Assembly: GCA_963773835.1 (NCBI GenBank)
Contig: CAVZCQ010000006.1
Location: forward strand, 1-64,000
From: JOPF136 sp963773835
Lineage (GTDB): Bacteria; Acidobacteriota; Terriglobia; Acidiferrales; UBA7541
Direction: 5' to 3'
Length of the DNA: 64,000 nucleotides
A program made the position numbers and the translations under genes. Below the pieces are notes generated by a model, which was not told where the DNA came from, did no database searches, and worked only from the letters and a program-made list of their open reading frames with translations. Below are positions 15,487 to 23,630 of this stretch, in pieces (the stretch's first letter is position 1; the number at the start of each line of letters is the position of its first letter).

Positions 15487-16350
15487 ATGAGATTGCGCCG
15501 ATTTTCTTTGTTGCTTCTGCCTCTGATGCTCTCGGTGTTGGCGGCCGACGCCTACGCCGACTCTTTCAGTAATTTGGCTATTGACAATTTTGCTGTACTC
15601 GCTTATTCGGCGGTGACCAATACCGGCGCCACCACAATCGGCGGGAATGTGGGCGTCTACCCAGGTAGTTCGATCGGTGAAACAGGCATCACGCTGACAG
15701 GAGCAAGCGTGTTCGATGTAACCAATGCGGCGGCGATGAATGGTATTTCCGATGCAACTGGAGCGTACAGTGTCCTGAGCGGCTTGACCGGTCTCAATCT
15801 AAGTGGTACGAATCTGGGTGGGTTGACGCTCACTCCGGGCGTCTATAATTTCAGTTCGTCTGCTCAGTTGACGGGAATTCTCACTCTCGCCTTCAGCGGA
15901 CCCAATCAGACCATCGTCATCACCACAGTGAGCACGCTGACGACCGCAAGCGGCTCCAGCGTTGTGATCACAGGCGGCTTTACCGGTGACAGCGTGTACT
16001 GGGCGGTTGGCAGCAATGCGACCATCGGAACAAACACGACGTTCGAGGGGAATATTATCTCCAACGGCGCGTCGTCGGACGCGATCCAGACCGGCGCAAC
16101 AATCGGGTGCGGTAGCGTCATCGCGCTGAGTGGCGGCACAGTGACGCTGGACGGTAACACCATCGACACAGGTTGCAACAACGCCACGACCACAACCACA
16201 TCGGGAGGAACCACAACAGTGACGGGATTGGGTACCCCGATGGCGACTTCAACTCCGGAACCCGCCTCATTGGGGCTCTTGGCCTTCGGTTTGGCCGGGT
16301 TGATCGGCATGGCAGGGATGAAGCGGACCAACAAGGCGCAGAGCGCGTAA
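15487..16350 (+). CDS. PEP-CTERM protein with a DUF3494 (ice-binding-like) domain
   Basis: ATG at 15487 with GGGAGG upstream is chosen over an open frame from 15406, because it opens a signal peptide (MRLRRFSLLLLPLMLSVLAADAYA). The 287-residue protein has a DUF3494 beta-solenoid at about residues 30-225: VTNTGATTIGGNVGVYPGSS, LTLTPGVYNFSSSAQLTG, VYWAVGSNATIGTNTTFEGN. A Thr/Ser linker (ATTTTTSGGTTTV) leads to TPEPASLGLLAFGLAGLIG and a basic end, the PEP-CTERM signal for exosortase. The exosortase at 4.6-5.5 kb is the likely processing enzyme. The protein shares its fold with the lipoprotein at 10.0-11.1 kb but uses another anchor. Confidence 0.9.
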   Translation: MRLRRFSLLLLPLMLSVLAADAYADSFSNLAIDNFAVLAYSAVTNTGATTIGGNVGVYPGSSIGETGITLTGASVFDVTNAAAMNGISDATGAYSVLSGLTGLNLSGTNLGGLTLTPGVYNFSSSAQLTGILTLAFSGPNQTIVITTVSTLTTASGSSVVITGGFTGDSVYWAVGSNATIGTNTTFEGNIISNGASSDAIQTGATIGCGSVIALSGGTVTLDGNTIDTGCNNATTTTTSGGTTTVTGLGTPMATSTPEPASLGLLAFGLAGLIGMAGMKRTNKAQSA

Positions 16351-16873
16351 CCCCACCCAACAGAGTTCGCAGCCGTCGGCCGTGGCAGCAGGTGCAGGTG
16401 TCCTGTCGGCCGGCCGCGAAGACGAAAAGCACCATCACGGCCGTCGTGTCAGGCCCCTGCCGCGCGGCAGGGGAAAAGAGACGTTCTGTTTAGCGGCCAT
16501 TATCCTCAGGCATTGAAATCTTCCGATTCAGCATGTTCAGCCAAAGGCTGACCGGCCGGCGAGAAGTCACCAGAATTCCGACCGTATACCCGGCAGCAAC
16601 GTCTCGATCATACGAAGAAAGTCCATCAAATCTGCGACGCGCTACTGCTCGTTCGTTCAAGAGAGCCTCAAACTGGATGCGGCTGGCCCGCTACTTGACT
16701 GAACTTCCTGGGAGCGGATGTGTCGAGGCGCCCGCCTTGCTTCCCCTGAAAGCTTCGTCTTCATCCTTCCGCACGGACATGTGCTGTTTGGAACATCTAT
16801 CGCCCAGCCAGAAGCACAGAGTGACGGCTACAGAGTTTTGAATCAGGGAAACCCAAGTTTGGAGGAAAACAGT
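16351..16873. other. Non-coding stretch with a GC-rich palindrome
   Basis: No frame here has a ribosome binding site or recognisable product. A perfect 20-base palindrome, CCCCTGCCGCGCGGCAGGGG, lies at 16454-16473 and is followed by AAAA rather than T, so it is not a typical terminator for the PEP-CTERM gene on the plus strand. The right end should contain the promoter of the small secreted protein. Confidence 0.5.
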
Positions 16874-17152
16874 ATGCGTTTCACGAATCGATACATCAAT
16901 TCGCTCGTCCTGGTTGCTGCCCTTGCAGTGCCGGCCGCGATTCTGGCCAATCCGCTGCCCCAGGCCAGCGTGCAGGTCCGAATTTACGACCGGGACCACA
17001 AGGACTACCACAACTGGGACGACCGCGAAGAGCATTCCTACCGGCTCTACCTGACGGACCATCGCAGGCCCTACGTCGAGTTCCACTCCCAGCGCGACAG
17101 AGATCAGAGGAATTACTGGAAATGGCGCCACAAGCATCCCGACCGCGATTAA
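16874..17152 (+). CDS. Small secreted, charged protein of unknown function
   Basis: GGAGGAAAACAGT precedes the ATG at 16874. The 92-residue product has a signal peptide (VLVAALAVPAAILA). The mature part of about 66 residues is very rich in Asp, His, Arg and Tyr (YDRDHKDYHNWDDREEHSYR) and ends in YWKWRHKHPDRD. I recall the W-x-WRHxHPD ending from short exported proteins common in Acidobacteria, without known function. Its composition would suit metal or polysaccharide binding, which is a guess. Confidence 0.75.
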   Translation: MRFTNRYINSLVLVAALAVPAAILANPLPQASVQVRIYDRDHKDYHNWDDREEHSYRLYLTDHRRPYVEFHSQRDRDQRNYWKWRHKHPDRD

Positions 17153-17359
17153 CCAACGGTACGAGAGAGCCGCGTGCCCCATCCTCGCCGCGTCTGCGAG
17201 GACGGGGCGCCCCGCTCACAACCCTTGATTGCCCATCCCCCTTGCTGGCGGGCCGGCTGTCTACCCAGGATTTCTCGACCGTTCTTCTCTCCCGACGCAG
17301 CAAGGCCTTTGCGCCATTTCGCGAGGGCCCCCGCTGACAAGTGAGACGGAGGTTTGGAC

Positions 17360-19471
17360 ATGTCCGCACATATCCACGATTCTGCCATTCCCGGCGCCGC
17401 AGCCGGCAAGCTGAAGGTCGTCACCAAGGTCCGACGCAAAGAGGCTCTGCTCAAAGCGGGGGCCTTGCAGAACGCAATCTTCAACAGCGCCAACTTCTCG
17501 AGCATCGCCACCGACGAGAAAGGCGTCATCCAGATCTTCAACGTCGGCGCGGAGCGCATGCTCGGCTACGCCGCCGCCGACGTGATGAACAAGATCACCC
17601 CCGCCGACATCTCCGATCCGCAGGAGGTGATCGCCCGCGCCGAAGCCTTGAGTCTCGAACTCGCAACCCCGATTACTCCGGGCTTTGAGGCCCTGGTGTT
17701 CAAAGCCTCGCGCGGGATCGAGGACATCTACGAGCTGACTTACATCCGCAAGGACGGAAGCCGCTTTCCCGCCATCGTCTCCGTCACGGCGCTGCGCGAC
17801 CAGCGGGGCGGGATCATCGGCTATCTGTTGATCGGCACCGACAATACTGCGCGCAAGCAGGTTGAGGCAGAGAAGAAGAAGCTCGATCAACGCCTGCGCG
17901 ACCAGCAGTTCTACACACGCTCCCTCATCGAATCGAACATCGACGCCCTGATGACCACCGATCCGTCCGGCATCATCAGCGACGTCAACAAGCAGATGGA
18001 GACGCTCACCGGTTGCACGCGCGACGAGCTTATTGGCGCGCCGTTCAAAGACTACTTCACCGATCCGGCGCGCGCCGAGGCGGCCATCAAGCTGGTGCTG
18101 CGCGAGAAACACCTGACCAACTACGAGCTCACCGCGCGCGCACGAGACGGCCAGGAAACCGTAGTCTCCTACAATGCCACCACCTTTTACGACCGTGACC
18201 GGACACTGCAGGGCGTGTTCGCCGCAGCGCGCGACATCACGGAACGCAAGCGTCTCGACCAGGCGCTGCAGGAGAAGAACACCGAGCTGGAGAGAGCCAA
18301 GGTTGCGGCGGAAAAAGCCAACCTTGCGAAATCGGACTTTCTTTCCGGCATGAGTCATGAGCTGCGCACTCCGCTCGGCGCCATCCTCGGTTTCGCCCAA
18401 TTGATGGAAATCGCCTCTCCGCCACCATCGCCACCCGAGAAGGAACACATTGACCAGATTCTCCGTGCGGGATGGTATCTACTGAAGCTGATCAACGAGA
18501 TCCTGGATCTCGCGCAGGTCGAGTCCGGAAAGCTGGTGCTCTCGCCGGAACCCGTATCGCTTGCCGAGGTCTTTCTTGAATGCCAGGCCATGGTGGAACC
18601 GCAGAGGCAGAAGGGCGGCATCACGATGACCTTCCCCCAATTCGACACCCCTTGCTTTGTCCGTGGCGATCGGACCCGATTGAAGCAGGTTCTCGTCAAC
18701 CTTTTTTCCAACGCCATCAAATACAACCGGCCGGCGGGAACCGTCGTCGTGGAATGCACCACCTGCGCTCCGGAACGCACTCGCATCAGCGTCAGGGACA
18801 CCGGCGCGGGGTTGACTCCGGAAGAGCTGACGCAACTTTTTCAGCCGTTCAATCGTCTCGGACAAGAAAGCGGCACCGAGAAAGGCACAGGCATCGGCCT
18901 GGTGATGAGCAAGCGAGTAGTGGAACTGATGGGAGGCGTGATCGGAGTGGAAAGCACGGTCGGGGTGGGAAGCGCGTTTTGGTTCGAATTGAGCACCGCT
19001 GCTGCACCACAATTTGCCGTTGACAGCGCGGAACCCAAGGCAGTGCCCGGAGTCCAGGTTCGGTCTCGCGCGCCACTGCGCACCCTGCTCTACGTCGAGG
19101 ACAACCCCGCGAACCTCAAGCTGGTGGAACAACTCGTCGCGCGCCTCCCCGAGATCCGCCTGCTGAGCGCAAGCAACGGGAAACTCGGCATCGAGCTCGC
19201 GCGCCATAACCAGCCGGAGGTGATCCTGATGGACATCAATCTGCCCGGCATGAGCGGAATCGAAGCCCTTACGATCCTGCGCGAAGACCCGGCGACGGCA
19301 CACATCCCCGTGATTGCCATCAGCGCAAATGCAATGCCACACGACATCGAGAAGGGCGTGCAGGCAGGATTCTTCCGGTATCTCACCAAACCGATCAAGG
19401 TCAAAGAGTTCACCGATGTTCTCAACGCAGCGCTGGAATTCGCAGAGAAGTCCATCCAGACGAGCAAATGA
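17360..19471 (+). CDS. Hybrid histidine kinase, PAS-PAS-HisKA-HATPase-REC
   Basis: ATG at 17360 follows GGAGG at a good distance; a TTG two codons upstream is less likely. The 703-residue protein has no membrane helix, so it senses in the cytoplasm. Two PAS domains (about residues 30-165 and 185-305; both end in PAC-like motifs, GTDNTARKQ and ARDITERKR) are joined by a coiled coil. HisKA follows with the H-box FLSGMSHELRTPLGAILGFA, then HATPase_c (NLFSNAIKYN, DTGAGL, GTGIGLVMSKRVVELMGG). A C-terminal receiver (LLYVEDNPANLKLVEQLV, with phospho-Asp in EVILMDINLPGMSGIEAL) ends the chain. No partner regulator is adjacent on the same strand. It is convergent with the kinase of the Kai operon. Confidence 0.93.
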   Translation: MSAHIHDSAIPGAAAGKLKVVTKVRRKEALLKAGALQNAIFNSANFSSIATDEKGVIQIFNVGAERMLGYAAADVMNKITPADISDPQEVIARAEALSLELATPITPGFEALVFKASRGIEDIYELTYIRKDGSRFPAIVSVTALRDQRGGIIGYLLIGTDNTARKQVEAEKKKLDQRLRDQQFYTRSLIESNIDALMTTDPSGIISDVNKQMETLTGCTRDELIGAPFKDYFTDPARAEAAIKLVLREKHLTNYELTARARDGQETVVSYNATTFYDRDRTLQGVFAAARDITERKRLDQALQEKNTELERAKVAAEKANLAKSDFLSGMSHELRTPLGAILGFAQLMEIASPPPSPPEKEHIDQILRAGWYLLKLINEILDLAQVESGKLVLSPEPVSLAEVFLECQAMVEPQRQKGGITMTFPQFDTPCFVRGDRTRLKQVLVNLFSNAIKYNRPAGTVVVECTTCAPERTRISVRDTGAGLTPEELTQLFQPFNRLGQESGTEKGTGIGLVMSKRVVELMGGVIGVESTVGVGSAFWFELSTAAAPQFAVDSAEPKAVPGVQVRSRAPLRTLLYVEDNPANLKLVEQLVARLPEIRLLSASNGKLGIELARHNQPEVILMDINLPGMSGIEALTILREDPATAHIPVIAISANAMPHDIEKGVQAGFFRYLTKPIKVKEFTDVLNAALEFAEKSIQTSK

Positions 19472-19495
19472 ATCAGGGCTGTCCGGCACGGGGGG

Positions 19496-20320
19496 CTAGG
19501 AGGCCCTCCCGGTAATCACGCGGGCCAGCGGGATCCGTACTCTCACTGTTGTCCCCTTGCTTCTTGATCCGCTGATGGTGAGCGTACCGCCAAGCCCCAG
19601 GGCGCGTTCCCGCATGCCCACAATGCCGAGCGAATCATGCTTGTGGACTCGCTTCTTGCTGAAACTCTTCCCGTTGTCATTCACGGTTAAGAGCAGCCAG
19701 TTTTTTCGCTTCATCAGAGCGATTTTGGCCCAGGAAGCATGCGCATGCCGGGCCACATTCGTGAGAGCTTCCTGCGCAATCCTGAAAAGCGCGACCGCCG
19801 CGGGGCGGTCAAAGTCAGCGTTCCCGGCATTCGTCCTGAATCTGCATTTTATTCCCGTGTGCCCCTCGAATTCCCTCGCCTCCGATTTCAAGGTCTTCAC
19901 CAGGCCCAGCTCATCCAGGCCCCCCGGTCGCAATTCCGTCGCGATTTTCTTCACCGACCGGATCATCGTCGAGGCCAGAGTGGAGAGCGTTCTGGTTTTC
20001 GCCCGCAGCGCCTGTTGCCCGGGAGCCAGCATCCGGCCGATCCACGACAATCCCAACTGCAAACTGGTGAGCGCCTGGCCAAGCTCATCGTGAAGTTCAC
20101 GAGCGATCATGGTCCGTTCATTCTCGCGCATGGACTGCAAGCTCGCGGCCAGGGCACGCAACTGGTCGCGCGAGTTCTTCAGGTTCTCTTCCGTGTGCTT
20201 CAAACGAACCAGCATGATGTGACGCTCACCGACAATCGCGTCCACCTGGCGGGTCCTCAAGGCGTGAATAAGCTCCTCTGCCTCTCGAATCTTGGTCTCC
20301 AGTTCGTGGTAGGGCGGCAT
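19496..20320 (-). CDS. Histidine kinase (HisKA_3/HATPase, NarX/DegS-like), third gene of the Kai operon
   Basis: The 274-residue soluble protein has a coiled-coil N-terminus, then HisKA_3 with the H-box ERTMIARELHDELGQALTSL (about residue 70-90). ATPase motifs follow: ALFRIAQEALTNVARHAHAS (N box), VNDNGKSF and SLGIVGMRERALGLGG (G box). It has no membrane segment and no KaiB-like N-terminal domain, unlike cyanobacterial SasA. Its ATG is 4 bases after the kaiB stop codon, so the two are translationally coupled. HisKA_3 kinases pair with NarL-type regulators; one is encoded just upstream of kaiC on the opposite strand, making it the natural partner. Confidence 0.9.
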   Translation of the reverse strand: MPPYHELETKIREAEELIHALRTRQVDAIVGERHIMLVRLKHTEENLKNSRDQLRALAASLQSMRENERTMIARELHDELGQALTSLQLGLSWIGRMLAPGQQALRAKTRTLSTLASTMIRSVKKIATELRPGGLDELGLVKTLKSEAREFEGHTGIKCRFRTNAGNADFDRPAAVALFRIAQEALTNVARHAHASWAKIALMKRKNWLLLTVNDNGKSFSKKRVHKHDSLGIVGMRERALGLGGTLTISGSRSKGTTVRVRIPLARVITGRAS

Positions 20321-20324
20321 CAGG

Positions 20325-20657
20325 TTATTTATGCTCGTTCCCGGTCAGGCGGAGAGCGGCAAGGACTCGCCCGGTATCACTGAGGTTGCCCAGCACCGTG
20401 ACCTTCGGATCGGACGCGATCAGGATCAAGGTGGGCGTGACCAGTACGTTCGCCTTGATGGCGGCAGCGGCGTCTTCCAGCACGTCCACGATTTCGATCT
20501 TGTAGCGTCCCTTGAGGTGCTCTTCACAGAGCCGGGCCAAATTTCCCCTGGCTTGCGAGGAGTTGGGTTCGTTGCCGGCCACGAACAGCCGGAAAGCATA
20601 GGTCTTCACGCCCGGCGTCGCGTTTCTGCCCCTCTTGCGCTTGTGAGCTTTCCTCAT
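20325..20657 (-). CDS. kaiB: KaiB-like protein
   Basis: The product has the KaiB thioredoxin-like core: TYAFRLFVAGNEPNSSQARG, LARLCEEHL, YKIEIVDVLEDAAAAIKANV and LVTPTLILIASDPKVTVLGN. The cis-Pro-like segment TPTL is present. The start at 20657 gives 110 residues with a basic N-terminal tail of about 18 residues; 20678 would add seven more. KaiB binds the KaiC CI ring. It lies between kaiC and a histidine kinase on one strand. Without KaiA, an hourglass or stress role is more likely than a self-sustained oscillator; that is an inference. Confidence 0.9.
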   Translation of the reverse strand: MRKAHKRKRGRNATPGVKTYAFRLFVAGNEPNSSQARGNLARLCEEHLKGRYKIEIVDVLEDAAAAIKANVLVTPTLILIASDPKVTVLGNLSDTGRVLAALRLTGNEHK

Positions 20658-20716
20658 GCCGCCCCGCTTCTCCCGCATTCGTTCGGATACACCGATCTGC
20701 TCATCGTGGAACTGGG

Positions 20717-22201
20717 TCAGGCCTTCCCCAGTTCGATCCCTCGATCGGTGATCCGGAATTCATGGAACTGTTCCGAATGCTTCGAGCCTCTGGCCTTCAT
20801 GACGATCAACTCCCGCTTCATCACGCCACCGATTGGAATATGGCGAAGAAGGACGATCGTATCGGTAATGGACGAAATTCCGATGCCGCTGATCTCGGAG
20901 ACGATATCAAGGCCCGAAGCCTGGCTGATATAAATACATGTGATCCCGCGCTCCTTACAGACGTTCAGAAGCCGCCTCAGATATTCAAAGGCAGCGTCCT
21001 CAGAGCCCATGCGCCTGCACGCCGAGATCGAATCCACCACCAAGTGCTGGGGTTGAAACTCATCTATGGTTTTCAGGGCATGATACAAGTGCTCCTCCAC
21101 TCCCAGCGCTTCCGGCAAGTAGGACCGGACCAACAGCCTCCCGGACTTGATCAGCGGCTGCAGGGCCAGGCCAGGGCTAAGCATGCTGTCCACCATCGAT
21201 TCGGCCGATTCCTCGAAATTGAGATAAAGCATGCGCTCGCCCCGCCGGCAAGCAGCCTGGGTGAAGACGCAGGTCAGGGTGGTCTTTCCGCTGCCGGCGG
21301 TCCCCGAGATCAGGATGGTGGACCCACGTCTATAACCGCCGGCGAGCACTTCATCCAACTGGGACTGGCCGCTGGACACTTTGGGACCGAGCGGGCGGTG
21401 CTGTATGGCGATGCTGGTGATCGGAATTACGGTGATGCCGTCGTCACCGATGACGAAGGGATATTCATTCCGGCCATATCCCGAACCACGATACTTGATC
21501 ACTCTCAGGCGGCGGGTAGAGACCTGAGCAGAGACGCGCTGGTCCACGTGAATCACAGAATCCGCCATGAAGTCCAGAAATGCGTACCGGGAAGGAGCCT
21601 CCTCCTGCGGGATCGTTTTGACCGTCATGATGGTGGTCAATCCCCGGTCCAGCAGCCATTCGTGCAGTGCGTATAATTCGTGGCGCTCGCGCAGGGGGTT
21701 ATCGTACAAATGCAAGAGCGCGTCCACCGCATCGATCATGATGCGCCGTGCCCCCATGGCTTTGACCCGCTGATCCAGGATGGCCAGGAGACCTTTGATG
21801 GAGAACTCGCCGGAGATCACCACTTCGGGATCCAATCGCGCATCCATCAAGTAGAGCTTGTTTTTCTTCTCCAGCGGCGCCAGGTCCCATCCCAGGCTCC
21901 AGGCGTTTTGGCGCACGGCAGCGGCGCGTTCCTCGAACATGATCAGAATGCCCGGCTGGCCGGCAAGGGCGCCGTGGAGCAGGCATTGCAAGCCCATCAT
22001 GCTTTTGCCGCTCCCGGCGCCGCCGCTCAGAAGCGTCATGCGCCCGGCGGGCAGGCCTCCGCCGAGCACTGCATCCAGCCCGGCAATGCCAGTCGCAACC
22101 TTGGGAAGCGCCTTTTTTTTCTGGTGGGCTCCGGCCGCGCCCTTGCGCTGGGCCCTTCGAGTTGGTGTGGCCACCGCAGTCGCTCCTTTATTCCAGGTCA
22201 T
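20717..22201 (-). CDS. kaiC: KaiC-family double-ring ATPase/kinase
   Basis: The 494-residue protein has two RecA-like halves, as in KaiC. CI: P-loop GGAGSGKS at 60-67 and catalytic Glu pair Glu90-Glu91 (MFEER). CII: P-loop GTAGSGKT at 300-307 and Glu330-Glu331 (NFEES). The autophosphorylation segment of CII reads GISSITDTI, with Ser443-Ser444 at the place of Ser431-Thr432 of Synechococcus KaiC, so both sites keep hydroxyls. The C-terminus is short (FHEFRITDRGIELGKA) and lacks a clear KaiA-binding A-loop tail. The N-terminal 30 residues are basic and disordered. It is the first gene of kaiC-kaiB-kinase and divergent from a NarL-type regulator. Confidence 0.93.
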   Translation of the reverse strand: MTWNKGATAVATPTRRAQRKGAAGAHQKKKALPKVATGIAGLDAVLGGGLPAGRMTLLSGGAGSGKSMMGLQCLLHGALAGQPGILIMFEERAAAVRQNAWSLGWDLAPLEKKNKLYLMDARLDPEVVISGEFSIKGLLAILDQRVKAMGARRIMIDAVDALLHLYDNPLRERHELYALHEWLLDRGLTTIMTVKTIPQEEAPSRYAFLDFMADSVIHVDQRVSAQVSTRRLRVIKYRGSGYGRNEYPFVIGDDGITVIPITSIAIQHRPLGPKVSSGQSQLDEVLAGGYRRGSTILISGTAGSGKTTLTCVFTQAACRRGERMLYLNFEESAESMVDSMLSPGLALQPLIKSGRLLVRSYLPEALGVEEHLYHALKTIDEFQPQHLVVDSISACRRMGSEDAAFEYLRRLLNVCKERGITCIYISQASGLDIVSEISGIGISSITDTIVLLRHIPIGGVMKRELIVMKARGSKHSEQFHEFRITDRGIELGKA

Positions 22202-22615
22202 TCCCCAGACTGTCAGTCCACGCCACAGCGGAACGGCACTGGCGCGCCTCTTTTCCGCAATCCTATCCCAGACAAAAGGAAATGCATACTTTCGATTGGG
22301 GCTTCACCATGCTCCGGTGCGGTTGGTGCAATGTCTGTCCAAAAAAAGACATCGGAGAAAACCAGGGTCGGGCATTCTCACTCTTGCTCGGTTGCGGTGC
22401 GCTCACGGACCCCGTCCCGAGTCCGGGAAACAAGGAATGGCGGTCATTCTCCGCGGGAGAGTCCCGGTTTTTCTGATGCGGCCTCGTGGTATTCTAGCTT
22501 CCGGCGGCTTTTCTTATCATCGAGCCGGCTGCAACCGCAGAACTTGATGTGACGGCCCTGTGTCCGTTGTTCCGCGCCGCTGAAGGAAACAGGGCTGGGC
22601 GTTCCTGGAGATCGA
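22202..22615. promoter_or_regulatory. Divergent promoter region between kaiC and the response regulator
   Basis: About 410 bases with no gene. They must contain the start sites of the kaiC operon (left) and the response regulator (right). TGTCCAAAAAAAGACA at 22336-22351, preceded by TGTC, matches half of the palindrome seen in the 73-bp array, including the TGTCTG box, but the right arm is damaged. No confident -10/-35 pair was found. Confidence 0.45.
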
Positions 22616-23272
22616 ATGGTGACCATAGCGCTGGCTGATGACCATGAAGTCGTGAGGCAAGGGCTGCGCCTGCTGCTGGAGTCGGATCCGGAATTTGTGG
22701 TTGTGGGCGAAGCGGCGAATGGGCTCGAGGCGATCGAACTCGTCAAGCGGCACAAGCCCAATGTGTTAATCGTCGATCTGATGATGCCGCACATGGACGG
22801 TTTGGAAACCACACGCAGGGTCATGCGCCTGAAATCGAAAACGCGCGTGGTGATTCTGACGATGTACGGAGACGAGGTGTATCTATTGGATGCGCTCGGA
22901 AGCGGTGCCGCAGGTTATGTGGTCAAGGAGTCCTGCGGAGCTGACCTTTTCAACGCCATACGCGATGTAGTTGCCGGCCGGCGTTACCTGAGTCCGGTGC
23001 TCTCCGAGGAATCCACTCGCAGGTATTTGAACAAGTTCAAGACCGCCCTGCTGAAACTCTCTCGATCCCTGACACTCCGCGAGCGCAAGGTCTTGCACCT
23101 CGTTTTGGAGGGGGCCACCAGCACCGACATAGGTTCCCGGCTGAAGCTCAGTCTTCGCACCGTCGAATCCGATCTGGCCGGTTTTATGAAGAAGTTGGGC
23201 CCGGACACCGGCCATGACGCCATCCGTCATGGAGTCAAGCTCCGTGCCTCGACTGCAAGGCATCGCGGTTGA
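22616..23272 (+). CDS. NarL/FixJ-type response regulator
   Basis: GGAG six bases upstream supports ATG at 22616. The 218-residue protein begins with a receiver: acidic pair in LADDHEVVRQG, phospho-Asp in VLIVDLMMPHMDGLETT, Thr in VVILTMYGDE and Lys in GYVVKES. The C-terminal LuxR-type helix-turn-helix (SLTLRERKVLHLVLEGATST and LSLRTVESDLAGFMKKLG) is recognisable, but its recognition helix departs from the usual TVxxHxxxIxxKL. It is divergent from kaiC, whose operon ends in a HisKA_3 kinase of the class that pairs with such regulators, so it is the likely output of that system. Confidence 0.9.
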   Translation: MVTIALADDHEVVRQGLRLLLESDPEFVVVGEAANGLEAIELVKRHKPNVLIVDLMMPHMDGLETTRRVMRLKSKTRVVILTMYGDEVYLLDALGSGAAGYVVKESCGADLFNAIRDVVAGRRYLSPVLSEESTRRYLNKFKTALLKLSRSLTLRERKVLHLVLEGATSTDIGSRLKLSLRTVESDLAGFMKKLGPDTGHDAIRHGVKLRASTARHRG

Positions 23273-23327
23273 CCGGAGGGAATCATCAAGCGCCATCGGT
23301 TTCCTCGGGCGGTTTGCTGGAGAAACT

Positions 23328-23531
23328 ATGGAAGAAGAATGGATTAAGACACTGGCAGACGGAAGAAGGGTGAAATTCACCAGCCAGGAACTGCCGGAGA
23401 CCAATGCATTTATCACCGCACAGGTTGAGAGCAACCGCGTCGTTTACTCGATTGTGCTTACCAAGGTTAGGAATCCACTTAGCCGTGAAGAGGTTGAAAG
23501 CTATTTCGAAGGCGAACTGTCAAAAAAGTAG
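23328..23531 (+). CDS. 67-residue protein of unknown function
   Basis: A longer frame is open from 23214, but ATG at 23328 has GGAG upstream and the frame 5' of it overlaps the regulator gene. The product is soluble and acidic: MEEEWIKTLADGRRVKFTSQ, then VVYSIVLTKVRNPLSREEVE and SYFEGELSKK. It reads as a small alpha+beta protein. It lies 55 bases after the response regulator on the same strand and before a Crp/Fnr gene, so it may belong to the signalling block. I do not recognise a family. Confidence 0.6.
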   Translation: MEEEWIKTLADGRRVKFTSQELPETNAFITAQVESNRVVYSIVLTKVRNPLSREEVESYFEGELSKK

Positions 23532-23570
23532 CAGCAGTCAACCCTGCGGCATGCCGCTAGGAGAGCGAAC

Positions 23571-23600
23571 TTGACTCTCGTTTCGTTGGTCTGGTAGCTT
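23571..23600 (+). promoter_or_regulatory. Candidate sigma-70 promoter of the Crp/Fnr gene
   Basis: TTGACT (23571-23576) and TAGCTT (23595-23600) are 18 bases apart and end 30 bases before the start codon. A small palindrome GCGGCATGCCGC at 23546-23557 lies just upstream. The -10 box is weak. Confidence 0.35.
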
Positions 23601-23630
23601 TAGTTTGATGCTGCGCTGGGGGAAGGAGCG

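Noticed and set aside
16454..16473. 20-bp palindrome as a terminator of the PEP-CTERM gene
   Set aside because: It is followed by A rather than T residues on the plus strand and has no T tract on the minus strand.
16533..16841. 102-codon plus-strand frame before the small secreted protein
   Set aside because: No ribosome binding site and random composition.
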